Counted from the stretch's first letter, positions 1 through 8,159 are shown. The stretch: DNA of 21,477 nucleotides from Candidatus Latescibacterota bacterium (GCA_012271065.1 JAAXHE010000240.1:1-21477); one strand, 5' to 3'. Made by a program: numbers and translations. The notes: generated from the letters alone by a model not told the origin.

Positions 1-49
1 AGGACTGAAAATCCTTGTGTCGCTGGTTCGATTCCGGCGGGCGCCACCA
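1..49 (+). tRNA. tRNA-Phe (GAA), 3' part only
   Basis: The left edge cuts this gene; the D arm and 5' acceptor strand lie outside. The visible part starts in the anticodon stem. The stem AGGA/TCCT closes the 7-base loop CTGAAAA, which gives anticodon GAA (phenylalanine). A 5-base variable loop follows, then the T stem GCTGG/CCGGC around TTCGATT, the acceptor strand GGGCGCC, discriminator A and an encoded CCA at 47-49. The stretch from the anticodon loop through the T loop closely resembles E. coli tRNA-Phe. Confidence 0.93.
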
Positions 50-153
50 TTTGTTTCCGTAACATCGTCCGACCGAACTTACACCTGCCTTCGAACCGCG
101 GGTCGCCGGTTCGGCTTGGAAACGAAACGCCTCAACGGCGCCGGAGCAAGACG

Positions 154-345
154 ATGGCCGTTCCCGAACTCATAGTCAGTCGCGACCGCCTGATCGAACT
201 GGTACGGGATGGGCGGACACCCGAACAGATTGCAGGGATGTTTCGCGTGGACACTGCCATTATTCTTGAAATGATCCGTCGACTCGAGCAGAACGGGTAC
301 TACGACCTGCTTTACGGGCCTGCGGTCGATCGGACCACGGAATGA
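154..345 (+). CDS. small HTH-like protein, 63 aa, unknown function
   Basis: A 63-residue ORF lying between tRNA-Phe and a terminator. It has an ATG start with GGAG about 8 bases upstream. Residues 12-50 read like a winged or simple helix-turn-helix: RLIELVRDG, then RTPEQIAGMF, then a predicted second helix IILEMIRRLEQNGYY. The pattern 'opEQIA.mf.V....i..mi.rLe..G' is typical of DNA-binding modules that choose between sequences with a recognition helix. There is no membrane segment and no metal-binding Cys/His cluster. It could be a small regulator or a nucleoid or RNA-binding factor; I do not recognise a named family. The terminator at 399-427 would end its transcript, which supports a real transcription unit, possibly shared with the tRNA. 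The call rests on composition, RBS and context only. Confidence 0.6.
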   Translation: MAVPELIVSRDRLIELVRDGRTPEQIAGMFRVDTAIILEMIRRLEQNGYYDLLYGPAVDRTTE

Positions 346-398
346 CTTCCTGACGGGCTGCAAGAATCGCTTCTGGAATCCAGGGTTGTATATATGAT

Positions 399-427
399 AA
401 GGCGTCCGTCGGCCCGACGGACGCCTT
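399..427. terminator. bidirectional intrinsic terminator
   Basis: A perfect inverted repeat of 14 bases per arm starts AAGGCGTCCGTC and returns as GACGGACGCCTT around a GGCCC apex. T-rich sequence follows on the plus strand (CTTTA), and the flank TATATGATAA gives an A/T-rich tail on the minus strand. It lies between two convergent genes, the small HTH-like gene (plus) and the ABC ATPase gene (minus), so it can serve both. Confidence 0.88.
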
Positions 428-451
428 CTTTATGATTCAAACTGCAGAAGA

Positions 452-1240
<789 letters not shown>

Positions 1241-1288
1241 AACGGCTTCTCCTGTACGTTTTCCTTGGAATTTGAAGATAGCCCGATT

Positions 1289-1317
1289 ATGTTAGAGAAT
1301 ATCGGGCCTTCTGTCAA
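1289..1317 (-). promoter_or_regulatory. sigma70-like promoter of the ABC ATPase gene
   Basis: On the minus strand, TTGACA (1312-1317) is followed by a 17-base spacer and TAACAT (1289-1294), about 50 bases upstream of the ATPase start. The -10 region lies inside an imperfect palindrome whose arms are CCCGAT (from 1282) and ATCGGG (to about 1306), a possible operator. Confidence 0.72.
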
Positions 1318-1460
1318 GGATTTTGTCAGCGCCGCACTGTTGCGGAATCCAGCCCGGCGGCGGCACTACGTTTGTGTACCCGAACGTGTGCGTTCTTTCC
1401 GGGAAACAGGTTGCCTGATGGTGAGATATTTCCGGGACGGGACACCTGGAGGAATCGGCT

Positions 1461-2288
1461 ATGAAACTTGCGGTCTGCAACGAGTTTTTCGAAGGCTGGG
1501 AGATCGAGCGGGTATTCGACTATGCCGCGCGGATCGGATGCGACGGGGTGGAGATCGCGCCGTTCACGCTGGCGGAGAGCGTCAACGACATTTCATCGGG
1601 CCGTCGACGGGACATCAGACAGGCGGCGGAAGCGGCGGGGGTGGAGATCGTGGGGCTGCACTGGCTGCTCGTAAAGCCCGCGGGTCTGTATATCAACCAT
1701 CCGGACGGCCGGGTGCGGCAACGCACGCAGGATTACGTGAAGGCGCTGATCGATTTCTGCGGCGACCTCGGGGGACGCGTGATGATTCACGGCTCTCCCC
1801 AACAGCGGAACATCCAGGAGGGGTGGAACGCGGACGACTGTTTTGCCCGCGCCGTGGAACTGTTCGCCGGGTGTACCGACCTGATGGCCCAGAGGGGCGT
1901 TACCTATTGCATCGAGCCGCTTACGAATCAGGAGACCAATTTCGTGACCGGTGTGGCCGAAGCGCTGAAGCTGGTTGAGGCCGTCGGGCATCCGAATTTT
2001 CAGACCATGGTGGACTGTCGCGCGGCATCCGCCGAGGCCGGGTCCCATTCCGAGGTTATCGTCCAGGCGGGAGAAGCGATGCGGCACGTTCACGTAAACG
2101 ACCCCAATCTGCGGGGACCCGGATTCGGCGAGCTTCAGTTCACCCCCATTCTGAAGACGCTCAGTGAATTGCGCTACAGCGGATATGTATCGGTTGAAGT
2201 GTTCGATTTCGAACCCGACCCGGAGACGATCGCCGCACGAAGCATCGGCTACCTGAAGGGGATTCTCGAGGGTCTGGCCGAGGCGTGA
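1461..2288 (+). CDS. sugar (phosphate) isomerase/epimerase, ketose 3-epimerase-like TIM barrel
   Basis: A 275-residue protein of the xylose isomerase-like TIM-barrel (AP endonuclease 2) superfamily. It probably interconverts a ketose or a related keto-sugar in the cytoplasm. The metal site is legible: Glu152 in CIEPL, Asp185 in VDCRA, His211 in HVHVND and Glu246 in VEVFDFEP. These positions, as I recall them, coincide with the Mn-binding residues of Agrobacterium D-allulose (psicose) 3-epimerase, and Glu158 is also kept. The substrate-contacting His188 of that enzyme is Ala here, so the substrate may differ. Other possibilities are hydroxypyruvate isomerase-like or inosose dehydratase-like activity. 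ATG start with GGAGG 8 bases upstream. It is convergent with the PQQ sugar dehydrogenase gene, 36 bases away. Two copies of TTTCCGGGA precede it (1396 and 1429). Confidence 0.85.
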   Translation: MKLAVCNEFFEGWEIERVFDYAARIGCDGVEIAPFTLAESVNDISSGRRRDIRQAAEAAGVEIVGLHWLLVKPAGLYINHPDGRVRQRTQDYVKALIDFCGDLGGRVMIHGSPQQRNIQEGWNADDCFARAVELFAGCTDLMAQRGVTYCIEPLTNQETNFVTGVAEALKLVEAVGHPNFQTMVDCRAASAEAGSHSEVIVQAGEAMRHVHVNDPNLRGPGFGELQFTPILKTLSELRYSGYVSVEVFDFEPDPETIAARSIGYLKGILEGLAEA

Positions 2289-2324
2289 GACGCGAGGGCT
2301 TCCGCGGGAACTTACGAATCAAGG

Positions 2325-3761
2325 TTAGAACTCGTCCGTGTCGTCGGGCCGGATCGGCGTCAGGCGAAGTACGGTTCCCGGATTGTTCAAGACGACGTAG
2401 ATGGCGCCGTCGGGTCCGCTCGCAACGTCGCGCACGCGACCGGCATTCTTGAGAATGGTTTCCTGGTAGATCACGCGGTCGTTCTCGATTGTGAGGAGAC
2501 GGACCTCCTCAAACGCGAGGGCGCCCACGAGCAGCCGGTTCGTCCACCGGGGGAAGAGGGCGCCGCGATAGAAGTCGATGCCGCAGACGGCGATGGAGGG
2601 CCGCCAGAACAGGACGGGTTGTTCCAGGCCCGGCTTGCGTTCGAACTCCGAGACGAGGGTCCCGTTGTAGTTCCGGCCATAGGAGATCGTCGGCCAGCCG
2701 TAATTGATCCCGGCCCGGATCAGGTTGATCTCATCTCCGCCCATCGGTCCGTGCTCGCTCTCCCATAGATCGTCTGTAACCGGGTGCAGGGCAAGGCCCT
2801 GCGGGTTTCGCTGGCCGAAGCTGTAGATGGTAGGAAGCGCGCCTTCCCGGTCCAGGAAGGGGTTGTCGTCGGGAATCCGGCCGTCCCGGTGGATGCGGTG
2901 GATTTTGCCGCCGGGGTGTCCCAGGTCTTGTGCGTACCGGGGAATTCCGCGGTCCCCGACGGGGAAATAGAGATACCCCGCACGATCGAATACGATGCGG
3001 CACCCGTAGTGGTGGCGGGTTCGGCCATAGGTCTCGTGCGGCGCTTCGTATATGACCTGCTGATCGGTCCAGGCGTTGTTCTTCAGCCGCCCCCGTACAA
3101 GGCGCGTCATTGCGGGCGGGCGGTCGCTGCCGGCCGTGTCGCTGAGCGCGTGGCTGTAAGACAGGTAGATCCAGCCGTTTTCCCGATAGGCGGGATCGAT
3201 GGCCGCGTCCATGAGGCCGCCCTGCCCCTGGTGCAGTACGGGTGGCGTATCCGAGACCGGATCGGGCTGCAGTTCGCCGTTCCTCACCACGCGAAGCCTC
3301 CCGGGTCGCTCGGTGATGAGTGCCGTGGCGGCGTCCGGGAACGCGATCGACCACGGGAGCCGGAGACCCTCAACCCAGCGTTCGACGCGGATGGGATAGT
3401 CGTAGGTGTCGAGTGTGTCGGGGATGGGCGGTTTTGTGGCGCCCGCGGTTTTTTCGGCCGCCCGGATGTATGCGGAGATGGCGTTGATCTGGGTCCGCGT
3501 GAGCGCTTCTCCGAACGCCGGCATACCCTGCTGGACGATACCGAACATGATGTTGCGGGCGATGTTTCCGCGTCCGCCGTAAATCCAGACGCCGTCGATC
3601 AGACTCGGCGCCGTGACGCCCTCCAGGTTCTGCCCGTGACAGGTCGCGCAATACTGGACATAGAGCGCGCGGCCGTCCGTCGATGGTTCGCCGGCAGCAG
3701 GAAGCGGGCCGCAAAGGGCGGACAGGGAGTACAACAGGAAGCCGGCCGGCAATCGTGCCAT
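2325..3761 (-). CDS. secreted cytochrome c-PQQ-dependent sugar dehydrogenase fusion
   Basis: A 478-residue periplasmic quinoprotein. The start at 3761 was chosen over the longer reading because AGGAGG sits just upstream and a signal peptide follows (MARLPAGFLLYSLSALCG, cleavage near residue 23). Residues 27-105 form a small class I cytochrome c: haem motif CATCH at 38-42 and the probable axial Met80 in QGMPAF. Residues 125-470 match the soluble aldose dehydrogenase (GSDH/YliI-type) beta-propeller: LPWSIAFP near 135, a probable catalytic His177 in LHQGQGGLMD, GQRNPQGLA at 317, and SEHGPMGGDEIN near 335. PQQ oxidises the sugar at C1 and the tethered haem would pass electrons to the respiratory chain. 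No pqq biosynthesis gene is visible. The gene is divergent from a Gfo/Idh/MocA gene. Confidence 0.9.
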   Translation of the reverse strand: MARLPAGFLLYSLSALCGPLPAAGEPSTDGRALYVQYCATCHGQNLEGVTAPSLIDGVWIYGGRGNIARNIMFGIVQQGMPAFGEALTRTQINAISAYIRAAEKTAGATKPPIPDTLDTYDYPIRVERWVEGLRLPWSIAFPDAATALITERPGRLRVVRNGELQPDPVSDTPPVLHQGQGGLMDAAIDPAYRENGWIYLSYSHALSDTAGSDRPPAMTRLVRGRLKNNAWTDQQVIYEAPHETYGRTRHHYGCRIVFDRAGYLYFPVGDRGIPRYAQDLGHPGGKIHRIHRDGRIPDDNPFLDREGALPTIYSFGQRNPQGLALHPVTDDLWESEHGPMGGDEINLIRAGINYGWPTISYGRNYNGTLVSEFERKPGLEQPVLFWRPSIAVCGIDFYRGALFPRWTNRLLVGALAFEEVRLLTIENDRVIYQETILKNAGRVRDVASGPDGAIYVVLNNPGTVLRLTPIRPDDTDEF

Positions 3762-3849
3762 AAATCCTCCTGATCGCGCGTCGAAGCAATTTCGCGGGAA
3801 TGTGCGAGTCTTGCTGACAACGCGCGACGAGCGAACAAACAACACTCCA

Positions 3850-4890
3850 ATGAATCCAATGGCGGAAGTACCGGTACAACCCGTAGACACTGCCGTAATC
3901 GGACCCGGTAGAATGGGCGGGCTCTATGCCCGAATCCTCGATCAGTCGACACTGACGAGGCTGGTGGCCGTTTGCGGCGAGGGGGATGTCACCGCCCGAA
4001 ACGTGGCGATGGCGTTGGATGTCCCGTTCTATACCGGCGCCCGTTACCGCGACATGCTCGCCGACCACCCGCAGATTGAAGCGGTCGTCGTTGCCACGTC
4101 GGAGTGGGCGCATGCCGACCCGGTTGGCGCCTGCCTGGAATCGGGGAAGCATGTCCTGGTGGAAAAGCCGATGGCGACGTCTCCTTCAGACGCGGTACGG
4201 ATGGTTCGCGAGGCGGACCGGACCGGCGTGCATCTCATGGTATGTCACAGCCTGCGTTTCGACCCCCGTTTCGCTTCGATGCGGCAGGCCGTCGCCCGCG
4301 GGGACATCGGCGAGGTCCTCCACACGTACAGCCGCAGGACATCGCAGCCCGAAGCCGCGGACAGGGTGCTCGGCCGTTTTCCCCTGGCATACTGGTTGCT
4401 TCCCCACGACATCGATCTGGCGCTGTGGACGTCCGGAAGCACGGTCGATCGGGTCAGGGCCTACGCCCGGTCCGGTGGCAGCCGCCGGCAGGATCTCATC
4501 GTCGTCGTGCTGACCTTCGAATGCGGCGCGCTTGCGGTCCTCGAAAACGTATGGGGATCGCCGACGCGGTCAGGTCGGCCGCAGAACCAGCTGTTCACCA
4601 TACGAGGCACGACCGGTGCGGTGGAGGTGCTTCCGTACGAAACCGGTATTGCCGTCTACCGCGGCGCCGACGTCGCGTACCCGGATACATCCGTCGCGCC
4701 GGATGTACACGGCCAGACGGTGGGCACGTCGCGCTCGCTGATCCGGCACTTCGCGGGCGTGGTTCGCGACCTGTGGAAGCCGCTGATCACGCCGGGGGAC
4801 GGGCTGGCGGTGGTTCGGGTGGCATCCGCCGTCGACGCGTCGCTGAAGCAGGGCCGCGAAATCACCATGTCAACGATGAGGGACGTATGA
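3850..4890 (+). CDS. Gfo/Idh/MocA family NAD(P)-dependent oxidoreductase (first copy)
   Basis: About 346 residues. The Rossmann domain begins VIGPGRMGG at residues 17-24. The family signature EKPMA occurs at 105-109 (catalytic Lys106), and the active-site stretch LPHDIDLALW at 184-193 supplies the usual His/Asp pair. These enzymes oxidise or reduce hydroxyls of sugars, inositols and related compounds with NAD(P). The start is uncertain. An in-frame GTG at 3802 gives 16 more residues, and ATGs occur at 3850 and 3859; none has a strong Shine-Dalgarno. I prefer 3850 because the nucleotide-binding fold should begin near the N-terminus. The stop TGA overlaps the ATG of the following VOC gene (ATGA), so the two are probably co-translated. 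The substrate is not identifiable. Confidence 0.88.
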   Translation: MNPMAEVPVQPVDTAVIGPGRMGGLYARILDQSTLTRLVAVCGEGDVTARNVAMALDVPFYTGARYRDMLADHPQIEAVVVATSEWAHADPVGACLESGKHVLVEKPMATSPSDAVRMVREADRTGVHLMVCHSLRFDPRFASMRQAVARGDIGEVLHTYSRRTSQPEAADRVLGRFPLAYWLLPHDIDLALWTSGSTVDRVRAYARSGGSRRQDLIVVVLTFECGALAVLENVWGSPTRSGRPQNQLFTIRGTTGAVEVLPYETGIAVYRGADVAYPDTSVAPDVHGQTVGTSRSLIRHFAGVVRDLWKPLITPGDGLAVVRVASAVDASLKQGREITMSTMRDV

Positions 4891-5270
4891 TCAGATCGAT
4901 CGAGCATATCGCGATTGTGGCTGCCGATTCCAAAGCGCTCGCCAGGTGGTACTGCGACATCCTCGGCTTTGAGATGATCCTTGAAAACGACGAGAGCCGG
5001 ACCTATTTCGTGCGCCTGCCGGGCGGAGGTATTCTGGAGTTCCTGCCGTCAAACGACCGGGCGCCAGCGGTCTGCGCCGCCGCCGACGCGGGCATACGGC
5101 ACATCGCGCTGAAGGTGGATGACTTCGATTCGGCGTGCAGGACGCTGGAAGAACGCGGCGCCGCATTTGTGGGGCCGTATCGGGAGACGCCCACGGGGAC
5201 GCGATTCAACTTCGTTGCGGATCCGGAAGGCAATCTGCTGCAGATTGTCTACCGGCCGGAGCCATTATGA
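4887..5270 (+). CDS. VOC family protein (glyoxalase/dioxygenase fold)
   Basis: A 127-residue vicinal oxygen chelate protein, made of two beta-alpha-beta-beta-beta modules. Candidate metal ligands are at the expected places: His7 (IEHIAI), Glu51 (ILEFLP), His72 (IRHIAL) and Gln119 in the C-terminal signature DPEGNLLQIV. The ATG at 4887 was chosen because GAGGG lies 5 bases upstream and because it overlaps the stop of the Gfo/Idh/MocA gene. The same frame stays open to 4104, but that upstream part reads as a shadow of the dehydrogenase gene. VOC enzymes include lyases, epimerases, dioxygenases and resistance proteins. Coupling to a sugar-type dehydrogenase suggests it acts on that enzyme's product, but this is inference. 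Confidence 0.87.
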   Translation: MIRSIEHIAIVAADSKALARWYCDILGFEMILENDESRTYFVRLPGGGILEFLPSNDRAPAVCAAADAGIRHIALKVDDFDSACRTLEERGAAFVGPYRETPTGTRFNFVADPEGNLLQIVYRPEPL

Positions 5271-5327
5271 CCCGAGGTCGCCCCCTATTCGCGGAGGTGC
5301 CTGATCCACTGCGGGGCCGACGCCGCT

Positions 5328-6404
5328 CTACCGCTGGTATCTCGGCTCCCGCGGCGGCCTGTCTCTCTGCAGACGGTACCGGCTGCTGCCTATAGGAAAT
5401 GCCACCCTTGCCCCGCCCCGGACGTGCGACTCGACAAACCCAAAGATGAGTTCGGTATTGGCGCGCGCCGTTCTGACGCCGCCGCGCGGCGGTTCTCCGG
5501 TGTCCAGCGACCGGACGAGGTCTTCGATCAGCCGAACGGTTGAACTGGCCGCCTCGAATGACGGGAACTCCCCCGGCACCAGCACGGACCGGCCGCGATG
5601 GTCCCGGGCGCCGTGTTCGCGCACGTGCCACTCGTTGCCGTTTCGCATGCCCGTGACCACGCCCGCGTCGCCCACCGCCTCCACTTCCAGGCCCCGCCCT
5701 GAGTTGAGCGCGTACGCGGTGACGCCGTTTTCAAACTGCAGGATCCCGTGTCCGACCGGGTCCTCGGTCAGGCGCTGGCCGTCGATCAGCCGGTCTCCGT
5801 TCGGAAGATGGGCCTGGACCCACGCGACGGGACTGTCGCTGTTGAGTCTCATCAGCAGGTCGAAGCTGTGGCTGGCCCCGTTGAACAGCGGGCCGGTCTG
5901 ATGCACGATCAGCGACCGCAACCGTCCGATGCGGCCGCTGTCGATCACGTCCTTCATGGCGTCGTATCCGGTATCCCATCGTCGGTTTGTGCCCAGATTG
6001 AAGACGGCGCCCATTCGTTCGACCGCCTCCATCATCGCGTCGGCTTCGTCGAGCGAAGAGGCCATGGCCTTTTCGCCATAGATTGCGCCGACCCCACGTT
6101 CGGCCGCAAAGACGACGATCTCGGCGCGATGTTCGGGCTGTGTGGCTACGCTGACGATGTCCGGTTGCTCACGTTCAATCATCTCCCTATAGTCGAAGTA
6201 CTGCCTGTCTTCAGGCACCCCGTACCGGATGCCGACCTGCTTCATCGCTTCCCCGCGTAGATCCGAACATGCGATCAATGCCGTTCGTTCGCACGCCTCG
6301 TAACCCGCGGCGTGCGAATAGGCGCCATAGGAAGGAGGTACTTCGTTGTCAATGAAGGCGCCCATTCTGCTGCATCCGACCAGTGCGGCTTTATAGATTT
6401 TCAC
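5328..6404 (-). CDS. Gfo/Idh/MocA family oxidoreductase (second copy), variant EKA motif
   Basis: A 358-residue Rossmann-fold dehydrogenase starting at GTG (6404), with AAGGA about 10 bases upstream. The nucleotide-binding loop is LVGCSRMGAF at residues 8-17. The usual EKP motif reads GEKAMASS, so the catalytic Lys is kept but the Pro is Ala. The active-site helix carries GASHSFDLLMRL, keeping the His and Asp. It differs clearly from the first copy, so it is not a recent duplicate. The C-terminus is basic and probably flexible (RYRLQRDRPPREPRYQR). It runs convergently towards the VOC gene, 57 bases away, with no clear terminator between. Its own promoter lies at 6534-6562, giving a leader of about 120 bases. 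Substrate unknown; a sugar or inositol derivative is the family expectation. Confidence 0.87.
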   Translation of the reverse strand: MKIYKAALVGCSRMGAFIDNEVPPSYGAYSHAAGYEACERTALIACSDLRGEAMKQVGIRYGVPEDRQYFDYREMIEREQPDIVSVATQPEHRAEIVVFAAERGVGAIYGEKAMASSLDEADAMMEAVERMGAVFNLGTNRRWDTGYDAMKDVIDSGRIGRLRSLIVHQTGPLFNGASHSFDLLMRLNSDSPVAWVQAHLPNGDRLIDGQRLTEDPVGHGILQFENGVTAYALNSGRGLEVEAVGDAGVVTGMRNGNEWHVREHGARDHRGRSVLVPGEFPSFEAASSTVRLIEDLVRSLDTGEPPRGGVRTARANTELIFGFVESHVRGGARVAFPIGSSRYRLQRDRPPREPRYQR

Positions 6405-6533
6405 GTATTATCCGTCCTTTCCCGACAGTTCTCGTCGGTACAATTAAGGGCACTCGCCGGCGGTCCGTGCGGGAACCCGCGCTCGCCGAATGCTCCGAAT
6501 ACCCGCTCCAGTGTGTGCTGGAGCAGTGCCGCT

Positions 6534-6562
6534 AATATTTGACCTGCGAACCAGGATGTCAA
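6534..6562 (-). promoter_or_regulatory. sigma70-like promoter of the second Gfo/Idh/MocA gene
   Basis: On the minus strand, TTGACA (6557-6562), a 17-base spacer, then AATATT (6534-6539). The predicted leader contains a small hairpin, CTCCAG/CTGGAG around TGTGTG, near 6507-6524. Confidence 0.6.
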
Positions 6563-6598
6563 GGGCAAACGACTGAAGGGACACGATGTGCCGCGCGG

Positions 6599-6610
6599 GA
6601 TCGGCCGATC
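6599..6610. promoter_or_regulatory. perfect 12-bp palindrome upstream of the MetE-like gene
   Basis: GATCGGCCGATC is fully self-complementary and lies 77 bases upstream of the MetE-like start, between it and the divergent promoter at 6534-6562. It could bind a dimeric regulator of either gene. The only evidence is symmetry and position, and GC-rich palindromes of this length can occur by chance. Confidence 0.25.
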
Positions 6611-6687
6611 GAAGATGCGCCGTATCTCAACCTGGAATCTCTTCGCCCTACAGCCACAGTCTCAGCCCGTTAGTCCGGAGAAACGCT

Positions 6688-7767
6688 ATGTCCGAATTTG
6701 CAATACCCACCGAGCCCATCGGTTCCATTCCACGCACGCAGGAACTGGTCCGCGCCCAAGAAACGTTCCGCGAAGGCAGGATCAGCCGGGAGGAGCTTCA
6801 TGCTGTCGCGGATCGGGCGACCGCGGAAACCATACGCGGATTCGAGGAGACGGGTTCACCCGTCATCAGCGACGGCGAGCAGCGCAAATACGGCGGTTTC
6901 GCCTTCTATTGCCTGCACGGAGCCGAAAACCTTGCTCCGGACGGCGTGGAAGTCGGGTTTTCCGATGGACATTCCAGGCAGCTGCCTCGACTGACGGAGG
7001 GTCCCTTTCGCTATACTGAAAGTGCCGATGGGTACCTCGAAACTGCATTGAAGCTGGCCCGGACTCGAGTCAAACAGGCGGTTATTTCGCCTTCGCTCCT
7101 CAGCCTGATCTACCCGGCGGACGGCATCGAGCATTATCCGCGTGAACGATTCCTGGCGGACCTCGTTCGCGAACACGTCGGCGAAGTGCGCCGGTGCCTG
7201 GACGCGGGCGCGCACAAGGTACAGATCGACTTCACGGAAGGGCGTCTCGCCGTAAAACTGGATCCCTCCGGCGAACTCCTCAGGAGTTTTGTGGCGTTGC
7301 TGAATACCAGCCTTGAATCGTTTACGTACGACGAACGTAACAGGCTTGGGATTCACACCTGCCCGGGAGGCGACTGGGACGCCACCCACAGTGCGGACGT
7401 CGACTACCTGGACCTGCTCCCGACCCTGTTCGAGATAGACGTAGGCAATTTCTATATCGCGATGGCCTCCGAAAAAGAACCTGGCAGGGCCCTGCAGCGC
7501 ATCGGGACGCTCATCCGGCCCGGTCACCGCGTCTTTGTTGGCGTAATCGATGCCATCGATCCCCACGTGGAGTCCCCGGAAGAAGTGAGAGACCGCGTTC
7601 TGGAGGCCGCAGAATATATCCCGTCAGCCCAGCTGGGCACGACGGACGACTGTGGTTTTTCGCCCTTTGCGGATGACCTGTCCACCTCCCGCGACCTGGC
7701 GTTTGCGAAAATCCGCGCACGGGTGGAGGGAACCCGGCTTGCGGAGGATGCGTTGGGACGCGGCTGA
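6688..7767 (+). CDS. MetE C-terminal-domain-like (cobalamin-independent methionine synthase-type) protein
   Basis: A 359-residue protein about the size of the catalytic half of MetE, the zinc enzyme that transfers a methyl group from a folate to homocysteine. An N-terminal block has IGSIPRT (11-17) and the motif SDGEQRKYGGF (61-71). Zinc ligands can be proposed by comparison with MetE (His641, Cys643, Glu665, Cys726 in E. coli): His223 and Cys225 in GIHTCPGG, Glu262 near MASEK, and Cys322 in TTDDCGF. The Glu assignment is the least certain. The ATG at 6688 with GGAG 7 bases upstream is preferred; the longer frame from 6586 has no family sequence. Stand-alone versions occur in archaea and many bacteria and may use other methyl donors or thiol acceptors. 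No methionine pathway gene is adjacent. Confidence 0.83.
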   Translation: MSEFAIPTEPIGSIPRTQELVRAQETFREGRISREELHAVADRATAETIRGFEETGSPVISDGEQRKYGGFAFYCLHGAENLAPDGVEVGFSDGHSRQLPRLTEGPFRYTESADGYLETALKLARTRVKQAVISPSLLSLIYPADGIEHYPRERFLADLVREHVGEVRRCLDAGAHKVQIDFTEGRLAVKLDPSGELLRSFVALLNTSLESFTYDERNRLGIHTCPGGDWDATHSADVDYLDLLPTLFEIDVGNFYIAMASEKEPGRALQRIGTLIRPGHRVFVGVIDAIDPHVESPEEVRDRVLEAAEYIPSAQLGTTDDCGFSPFADDLSTSRDLAFAKIRARVEGTRLAEDALGRG

Positions 7768-7868
7768 AAGGTGAATGGACACGGCCTTTCCATCCGTGAG
7801 GGGCGTACGAGTGCGAAATTGAATCGAACATGGGCCATCCGAACGAGCGTCGTGATCCCACATTCCGC

Positions 7869-7897
7869 TTGACTTCCCCCGTGTTTTCGTATAGATT
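7869..7897 (+). promoter_or_regulatory. probable promoter for tRNA-Val
   Basis: TTGACT at 7869-7874 is followed by TATAGA after 15 bases (7890) or TAGATT after 17 bases (7892-7897). It lies about 125 bases upstream of the mature tRNA-Val end, with no coding gene between. Confidence 0.45.
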
Positions 7898-7927
7898 TGC
7901 GGTCCGAAAAAGCCCGCCGGCAAAGCC

Positions 7928-7949
7928 GTGGGTGCGGACAGACACCCAC
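7928..7949 (+). other. hairpin in the tRNA-Val leader
   Basis: A perfect 7-bp inverted repeat, GTGGGTG (7928-7934) and CACCCAC (7943-7949), encloses an 8-base loop between the putative promoter and the tRNA. It lacks a T tract, so it is not an obvious terminator. It could be a processing signal or chance. Nothing else was seen in 7768-8029. Confidence 0.35.
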
Positions 7950-8029
7950 CCCGTTTGCACGGTTTCAACGAGCATCGAATGGGTTGCCTCCGGATTGCGG
8001 GTGTGCGAATTTACCGGTTGCAAATGGAT

Positions 8030-8106
8030 GGGCGATTAGCTCAGGTGGTTAGAGTGCTTGCTTGACATGCAAGAGGTCACTGGTTCGAGTCCAGTATCGC
8101 CCACCA
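8030..8106 (+). tRNA. tRNA-Val (GAC)
   Basis: A complete 77-nt cloverleaf. The acceptor GGGCGAT pairs with ATCGCCC, and TTAGCTCAGGTGG marks the D arm. The anticodon stem CTTGC/GCAAG closes the loop TTGACAT (anticodon GAC, valine). The T arm ACTGG/CCAGT surrounds TTCGAGT, followed by discriminator A and an encoded CCA at 8104-8106. A strong intrinsic terminator follows after 18 bases, so this is probably a single-tRNA transcript. Confidence 0.97.
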
Positions 8107-8124
8107 TTTTAAATATTTGAAATT

Positions 8125-8159
8125 AAAGGGCCTGCGATGAATTCGTCGCAGGCCCTTTT
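8125..8159 (+). terminator. intrinsic terminator after tRNA-Val
   Basis: Arms AAAGGGCCTGCGA (8125-8137) and TCGCAGGCCCTTT (8146-8158) surround an 8-base loop and end in a short T run. The placement 19 bases after the tRNA 3' end and the GC-rich stem make this a clear terminator. Confidence 0.92.

Noticed and set aside
2784..3773. 329-residue plus-strand open frame opposite the PQQ dehydrogenase gene
   Set aside because: It is an antisense shadow of a well-supported gene, with no ribosome site or recognisable motif.
4104..4886. Long in-frame extension upstream of the VOC gene
   Set aside because: It lies fully inside the Gfo/Idh/MocA gene in another frame and has Arg/Gly-rich nonsense composition; the ATG at 4887 has its own Shine-Dalgarno and the ATGA overlap.
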